DNA of 9,114 nt from DASVBE01 sp036375995. GTDB lineage: Bacteria > Actinomycetota > Actinomycetes > Streptosporangiales > Streptosporangiaceae. The stretch lies in assembly GCA_036375995.1 (NCBI GenBank), contig DASVBE010000378.1, positions 1 through 9,114 on the forward strand. Reading direction: 5' to 3'. Both the position numbers and the translations under genes were made by a program. This document shows positions 5,386 through 9,114 of the stretch, one piece after another (within the stretch, counting starts at the first letter, position 1; every line of letters begins with the position of its first letter). The notes below the pieces were generated by a model. That model did not search any database and was not told the origin of the DNA. It worked only from the letters and a program-made list of their open reading frames with translations.

Positions 5386-7530
5386 GTGAACATTAGAGCC
5401 CCGGCCGGGCGCAGCAGCCGGGGGAATGTGCTGTCCATCCGCCCGTTCCGGCGGCTGTGGATTGCTACGTCGCTGTCCAGCCTGGGGGACTGGCTCAGCC
5501 TGCTGGCGCTGACCACGCTGGCCTCCGCGCTGACCGGCAGCCAGGGCCCGGCCGCGCAGGGCGCCGCGGTCGGCGGGGTCTGGCTGACCTCGCTGCTGCC
5601 CGCCCTGATCCTCGGCCCGCTGGCGGGCGCGGTCGCGGACAAGTTCGACCGCCGCCTGAACATGGTCGCCGGCGACGTGATCCGCGCCGCGCTGTACCTG
5701 TCCATCCCGCTGAACCTGACCCTCGGCCTGGTCAACAACCTGACCTGGATGTACCTGGCCCAGTTCCTGGCCTCGTGCGCGTCGCTGTTCTGGACCCCGG
5801 CCAAGGACGCCTCGGTGCCCAACCTGGTCGCGCCCGACCAGCTGGAAGAGGCTAACCAGCTCAGCCTGCTCACCACGTTCGGCACCGCGCCGGTCGCCGC
5901 GGCCCTGTTCGTCGTGCTGGCCTGGGTCAGCAATGCCCTCGGCGCCGCCGCGCACTACTTCACCAACGCGGCCAACGGCCAGGTCAACCTCGCGCTGTAC
6001 TTCAACGCCGCCACCTTCGCGGTGTCCGCGCTGACCGTCTACTCGCTGCGCGAGATCGGCAGCGCCGCGGCCCGCGGGCAGATCTCCGCCCCGTCCGTGC
6101 TGAAGTCCATCTGGGAAGGCTGGCGGTTCATCGGCCGCACCCAGGTGGTCCGCGGCCTGGTGATCGGGATGGTCGGCGCGTTCGCGGCCGGCGGCGTCGT
6201 GGTCGGCCTCGGCCAGCCCTACGTGCAGAACACCCTGCACGGCGGCTCGGCCGGCTGGGGTGTCGTGTTCGCCACGATCTTCATCGGGCTGGCCGCGGGC
6301 ATGTTCCTCGGCCTGCGGATCCTGGGCGGCTTCAGCCGCCGCCGGCTGTTCGGGCTGGCCATCGCCGGGGCCGGGCTGCCGCTCGCGCTGATCGGGCTGA
6401 TCCCGAACCTGGCCGTGGTCACCGTGCTGGTCGTCCTCCTCGGCGGCTGCGCAGGTATCGCCTACGTCACCGGCTACACGATCGTCGGCCTGGAGGTCGA
6501 CGACGACACCCGCGGCCGGACGTTCGCGTTCCTCCAGTCCGCCATCCGGGTGATCATGTTCTCCGTGATCGCGATCGCGCCGTTCCTGGCCGCCGCGTTC
6601 ACCGAGGCGGTGCACAGCCTGACCGGCTCGACCACGGTCCGCGTCGGCAACATCCGCTACCTCGGTGTCGGGTTCAACTTCGTGCTGCTGCTGGCCGCGG
6701 TGGTGGCGGTGCTGCTCGGCGTCATCTCCTACCGGCAGATGGACGACCGCCGCGGCGTGCCCCTGCTGGCCGACCTGACCTCGGTGCTGCGCAGCGAGGA
6801 TTTCCGGCCGGTGCCCGGCCAGCCCGCCGCCGGCGCGCAGGCTCCCGAGCCCGTCCGCCGCGGCCTGCTGCTGGCCCTGGAGGGCGGCGAGGGCGCGGGC
6901 AAGTCCACCCAGGCCAGGCTGCTCGCGATCTGGCTCCGCGACCAGGGCTTCGACGTGGTCGCCACGCACGAGCCCGGCGCCACGAAGATCGGCATGCGGC
7001 TGCGGGCGCTGCTCCTCGACACCGCGCACACCGGGCTTTCCCGGCGGGCCGAGACTTTGCTGTACGCCGCCGATCGCGCGGAGCACATCGCCTCGGTCAT
7101 CGCCCCCGCGCTGGAACGCGGCGGCATCGTGGTCACCGACCGGTACGTGGACTCGTCCCTGGCCTACCAGGGCGCGGGCCGGCGCCTCCCGGTCGAGGAC
7201 ATCGCCCAGCTGAACGACTGGGCCACCGGCGGGATCCGCCCGGACCTGACCGTCATCCTGGACCTGCCGCCCGAGGCCGGGCTGCGCCGCCGGGAACGGT
7301 CCGCGGACCGGCTGGAAGCCGAGCCGGCCGAGTTCCACGAGCGGGTCAGGGCCGGGTTCCTGAAGCTGGCCGCCGAGGGCGGTCCCGACCGCTACCTGGT
7401 GCTCGACGCCACCCGGCCGGCCAGCGAGCTCAGCCGGGCCATCCAGGAGCGGGTCAGGGAGCTGCTGCCCGACCCGGTGCCGCTGACCACCGAGGAAATC
7501 ACCGGCAGCATGCCGGCGATCCGCGAATGA
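5386..7530 (+). CDS. tmk: Bifunctional MFS transporter/dTMP kinase
   Basis: A single uninterrupted 714-residue frame joins two proteins. Residues about 20-450 are a multi-span MFS transporter, with first helix about 24-50, a motif-A-like loop GAVADKFDRR (81-90, Asp85) and a further loop DDDTRGRTFAFLQS. Residues about 494-705 are thymidylate kinase (dTMP + ATP to dTDP + ADP, an essential step for dTTP). The kinase has a P-loop GGEGAGKST (500-508, Lys506), the THEPG segment, a DRY motif with Asp585-Arg586-Tyr587 in TDRYVDSSLAYQG, and a LID RRRERSADRLE. Gly rather than a basic residue in the P-loop, with Arg residues in the LID, marks the bacterial type II enzyme. An Ala/Pro-rich linker of about 45 residues joins the parts and places the kinase in the cytoplasm at the membrane. 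Such fusions are known in actinobacteria; the transported substrate is unknown. Internal initiation giving free kinase (for example near GTG 6811) cannot be excluded. Confidence 0.95.
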   Translation: MNIRAPAGRSSRGNVLSIRPFRRLWIATSLSSLGDWLSLLALTTLASALTGSQGPAAQGAAVGGVWLTSLLPALILGPLAGAVADKFDRRLNMVAGDVIRAALYLSIPLNLTLGLVNNLTWMYLAQFLASCASLFWTPAKDASVPNLVAPDQLEEANQLSLLTTFGTAPVAAALFVVLAWVSNALGAAAHYFTNAANGQVNLALYFNAATFAVSALTVYSLREIGSAAARGQISAPSVLKSIWEGWRFIGRTQVVRGLVIGMVGAFAAGGVVVGLGQPYVQNTLHGGSAGWGVVFATIFIGLAAGMFLGLRILGGFSRRRLFGLAIAGAGLPLALIGLIPNLAVVTVLVVLLGGCAGIAYVTGYTIVGLEVDDDTRGRTFAFLQSAIRVIMFSVIAIAPFLAAAFTEAVHSLTGSTTVRVGNIRYLGVGFNFVLLLAAVVAVLLGVISYRQMDDRRGVPLLADLTSVLRSEDFRPVPGQPAAGAQAPEPVRRGLLLALEGGEGAGKSTQARLLAIWLRDQGFDVVATHEPGATKIGMRLRALLLDTAHTGLSRRAETLLYAADRAEHIASVIAPALERGGIVVTDRYVDSSLAYQGAGRRLPVEDIAQLNDWATGGIRPDLTVILDLPPEAGLRRRERSADRLEAEPAEFHERVRAGFLKLAAEGGPDRYLVLDATRPASELSRAIQERVRELLPDPVPLTTEEITGSMPAIRE

Positions 7531-7560
7531 CCGGTAATCCAGGATGACCGGCAATCCGGG
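7527..7560 (+). repeat. 17-bp tandem duplication at the tmk/holB junction
   Basis: Units ATGACCGGTAATCCAGG (7527-7543) and ATGACCGGCAATCCGGG (7544-7560) match at 15 of 17 positions. The first ATG overlaps the tmk stop (ATGA, 7527-7530) and opens a micro-ORF MTGNPG that ends in TGA at 7545-7547, itself overlapping the second ATG (ATGA, 7544-7547). The second ATG starts the long holB frame, which also begins MTGNPG. Confidence 0.85.
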
Positions 7561-8794
7561 AACGGCGGGCGGGCCGGACGTGCCCGTGCCTGATGTGCCC
7601 GTGCCTGAGGGTCCTGTGCCTGAGGGTCCTGTGCCTGAGGTTCCTGTGCCTGATGTTTTTGGCGGGCTGGCCGGCCAGGAGCAGGTCGTCGCCCAGCTCC
7701 GGGCCGCGGCCGCCGCCGGTCCTGGCGGGACCGGGCACGCCTGGCTGTTCACCGGGCCGCCGGGGTCCGGCCGGTCCACCGCGGCCCGGGCGTTCGCCGC
7801 CGCCGTGCTGTGCAAAACCGGCGGCTGCGGCCGCTGCCCGTCCTGCCGCCAGGTCGCCGGGGGCACGCACGCGGACCTGCTGCTGGTCCAGCCGGACGGG
7901 CTGTCCTACGGCGTGAAGCAGACCAGGGACCTGGTGCTCCGCGCGGCCACCGCGCCGGTCTACGGCCGGTTCCGGGTCGTGCTGTTCGAAGACGCCGACC
8001 GGGCCACCGAGCAGGCCGCGAACGCGCTGCTCAAGGCCATCGAGGAACCCGCGCCGCGGACGATCTGGCTGCTCTGCGCGCCGTCCGCGGCGGACCTGCC
8101 GGTGACGATCAGATCCCGGTGCCGGCTGGTCACGCTGCGGATCCCGCCCGCCCAGGCGGTCGCCGAGGTGCTGGCCGCCGAGGGCGTGCCGGAGGACCAG
8201 GCGCTGCTGGCCGCCCGGGCCGCGCAGGGCCACATCGGCCGGGCCCGGCGGCTGGCCACCGACCCCGACGCCGCGGCCCGGCGCGCCGAGGTGCTCCGCC
8301 TGCCGTCCCGGGCCACGTCCCTGGGCCCGGCGCTGGCCGCGGCCGCGTCCCTGGTCAAGGCGGCCGAGGCGGAGGCCGCCGCGGTCAGCGAGGAACTCGA
8401 CGTGCCCGAGCGCGAGGCGCTCCGCAAGGCGTTCGGCGAAGGCTCGACCGGCAAGGGCGTGGCCACCGCGCTGCGCGGCGGGGCCGGGGCGCTGAAGGAG
8501 CTGGAGGACCGGCAGAAGTCCCGGGCGACCCGGCACAAGCGCGACTCGCTCGACCGGGCCCTGCTCGACCTGGCCAGCTTCTACCGGGACGTGCTCACCC
8601 TCCAGTTCGGCGCCGGGGTGGACCTGGCCAACGCTGCGCTCCAAGCCGAGCTGGAGCAGCAGGCCGCGGCCGGCCCGCCGGAGGCCACCGTGCGCAAGCT
8701 GGAGGCCATCATGGCCTGCCGGGTCCGGCTGGAGGGCAATGTCGCCCCGCTGCTGGCCGTCGAGGAAATGGCCATCGCGCTCGCTGGCGTATAG
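7544..8794 (+). CDS. holB: DNA polymerase III subunit delta' (clamp loader)
   Basis: HolB (416 aa from ATG 7544) is the delta' subunit of the clamp-loader AAA+ complex that loads the beta sliding clamp. The conserved region begins at VFGGLAGQEQVV (residue 38 on). It has a P-loop-like GPPGSGRST (71-79) in which Arg77 replaces the catalytic Lys, as expected for a subunit that does not hydrolyse ATP. A four-cysteine zinc module follows (Cys90, 95, 98, 101: CKTGGCGRCPSC), then a degenerate Walker B VVLFEDADR, NALLKAIEEP, and the SRC motif (Ser191-Arg192-Cys193), whose Arg acts in trans on a neighbouring gamma/tau ATPase site. The rest is the Ala-rich helical collar domain. Residues 12-36 are five (D/E)xPVP repeats before the normal N-terminus. 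The start is uncertain: GTG at 7616, 7631 or 7646 each follow GAGG by 5 nt, and 7646 would give a 382-residue protein beginning close to the family's usual N-terminus. The gene lies 13 nt after tmk, probably in one transcript. Confidence 0.93.
   Translation: MTGNPGTAGGPDVPVPDVPVPEGPVPEGPVPEVPVPDVFGGLAGQEQVVAQLRAAAAAGPGGTGHAWLFTGPPGSGRSTAARAFAAAVLCKTGGCGRCPSCRQVAGGTHADLLLVQPDGLSYGVKQTRDLVLRAATAPVYGRFRVVLFEDADRATEQAANALLKAIEEPAPRTIWLLCAPSAADLPVTIRSRCRLVTLRIPPAQAVAEVLAAEGVPEDQALLAARAAQGHIGRARRLATDPDAAARRAEVLRLPSRATSLGPALAAAASLVKAAEAEAAAVSEELDVPEREALRKAFGEGSTGKGVATALRGGAGALKELEDRQKSRATRHKRDSLDRALLDLASFYRDVLTLQFGAGVDLANAALQAELEQQAAAGPPEATVRKLEAIMACRVRLEGNVAPLLAVEEMAIALAGV
7577..7651 (+). repeat. 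15-bp minisatellite (5 units) in the 5' part of holB
   Basis: Five in-frame 15-bp units start at 7577, 7592, 7607, 7622 and 7637. Units 3 and 4 are identical (GAGGGTCCTGTGCCT); the others differ at a few positions. A partial sixth unit (GATGTT) leads into the conserved domain. They encode DVPVP, DVPVP, EGPVP, EGPVP and EVPVP. Many codons end in T (GAT, GGT, CCT, GTT), unlike the G/C-ending codons in the rest of the gene. Near-identity suggests recent slippage expansion. Confidence 0.9.
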
Positions 8795-8857
8795 CGGTAT
8801 CCGGCGAGCAGCAATCGGCGGGCTCGTGCGTAGGAAAGGCATGAGCTACCCGCTACC

Positions 8858-8885
8858 GGCCGCGGGCGCCGCCCCGGCTGCGGCC
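8858..8885 (+). terminator. Possible GC hairpin downstream of holB
   Basis: GGCCGC (8858-8863) pairs with GCGGCC (8880-8885), and inside it GGGC (8864-8867) can pair with GCCC (8871-8874) around a 3-nt loop. It lies 64 nt after the holB stop in the 185-bp gap before the PSP1 gene, with no T-tract. It could be a terminator for the tmk-holB transcript. Apart from this and the promoter-like hexamer at 8968, I see nothing convincing in the gap. Confidence 0.33.
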
Positions 8886-8967
8886 AGCCGCCACGCGGTG
8901 ACGTTGCTGTTCCGGGCTGAACGACCCCGGCTTCGAGGCCTGGTGACCGCTGTTCGTAACCGGGCCG

Positions 8968-8973
8968 TAATGT
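8968..8973 (+). promoter_or_regulatory. Candidate -10 for a leaderless PSP1-gene transcript
   Basis: TAATGT (TAnnnT) ends 6 nt before the ATG at 8980, the same geometry as at 5374. A TTGACA-like GTGACC (8943-8948) lies upstream with a long 19-nt spacer. The GGGG at 8974-8977 is too close (2 nt) to act as an SD for ATG 8980 but would suit the in-frame ATG at 8986. Confidence 0.42.
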
Positions 8974-8979
8974 GGGGCC

Positions 8980-9114
8980 ATGGGCATGATGATGGCCGTG
9001 GCCTTCCAGCGGCACGGCCGGCTGTACTACCTCGACCCGGGGCCGTACACACCGGCCGTCGGCGACCGCGTGCTCGTGCCCACCGATTCCGGGCCTGAAG
9101 TGGCCGAATGCATC
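8980..9114 (+). CDS. PSP1-domain protein, N-terminal part (runs off window)
   Basis: Only the first 45 codons are inside the window. The segment FQRHGRLYYLDPG, then VGDRVLVPTDSGPEVAECI, matches the N-terminus of actinobacterial PSP1-family proteins (related to RicT/YaaT), in which F.R.GR.YYLDPG and VGD.VLVPT..G.EVAEC are typical. In Bacillus the relative RicT works in a complex with RicA and RicF that affects RNA processing; the actinobacterial protein's role is not established. The Cys-containing AEC stretch is kept. The PSP1 core domain lies beyond the window. ATG 8980 was chosen because of the leaderless promoter geometry; ATGs at 8986, 8989 and 8992 are in frame and 8986 has GGGG 8 nt upstream. 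Confidence 0.82.
   Translation, partial: MGMMMAVAFQRHGRLYYLDPGPYTPAVGDRVLVPTDSGPEVAECI

Noticed and set aside
7754..7780. Loss of the Walker A lysine in HolB as evidence of a broken gene
   Set aside because: Arg in place of Lys is compatible with delta', which does not hydrolyse ATP; the SRC motif and zinc cysteines are intact.
5359..7866. 835-codon minus-strand open frame opposite MFS-tmk
   Set aside because: Shadow frame: Gln/Gly/Arg/His-rich without domain motifs, covering the MFS/kinase gene.
7499..8842. 447-codon minus-strand open frame, with tandem peptide repeats, opposite holB
   Set aside because: The repeats are only the reverse strand of the holB minisatellite; the rest is shadow-type composition.
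8841..9098. Possible 85-codon ORF starting ATG 8841 with an AGGA sequence 5 nt upstream
   Set aside because: The SD-like spacing is good, but the product is low-complexity Ala/Arg/Pro and its last 119 nt overlap the recognisable PSP1 reading frame in another frame. Ribosome profiling could reopen it.

Overview
This window is a high-GC actinobacterial chromosomal segment. The GC-rich third codon positions, GTG starts, TAnnnT-type -10 elements and the gene set (TopA without zinc fingers, an MFS/dTMP kinase fusion, HolB with an Arg-type P-loop, a DUF5703 protein) all point to Actinomycetes. I cannot name a genus.

Left end (1-542): the C-terminal end of an APH-like kinase gene is followed by what looks like the last ~47 codons of a serine recombinase. 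That remnant's reading frame ends inside the 3' end of a minus-strand tRNA-Leu(GAG) gene, which suggests the scar of an integrated element at a tRNA attachment site. Middle left (672-2330): an M20-family metallopeptidase gene (+) converges on a small DUF5703-type gene (-).

Right part (2528-9114): a DNA replication/nucleotide block reads on the + strand. It runs topA (DNA topoisomerase I), then a bifunctional MFS transporter/dTMP kinase, then holB (DNA polymerase III delta' subunit), and then the first 45 codons of a PSP1-domain protein. I recall this order as widespread in actinobacteria, but could not check it here. topA has a good Shine-Dalgarno sequence and a GC hairpin directly after its stop. 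The MFS-tmk gene and the PSP1 gene each have a TAnnnT hexamer exactly 6 nt upstream of the start and no well-placed SD, the layout of leaderless transcripts. holB follows tmk by 13 nt and is probably co-transcribed with it.

I did not find a clearly new multi-gene system. The most unusual spot is the 5' end of holB. A 17-bp tandem duplication there has doubled the start-codon region and created a six-codon micro-ORF with ATGA overlaps on both sides. Just downstream, a 15-bp in-frame minisatellite encodes (D/E)xPVP repeats, and three of its copies each carry an SD-like GAGG followed 5 nt later by a GTG codon.
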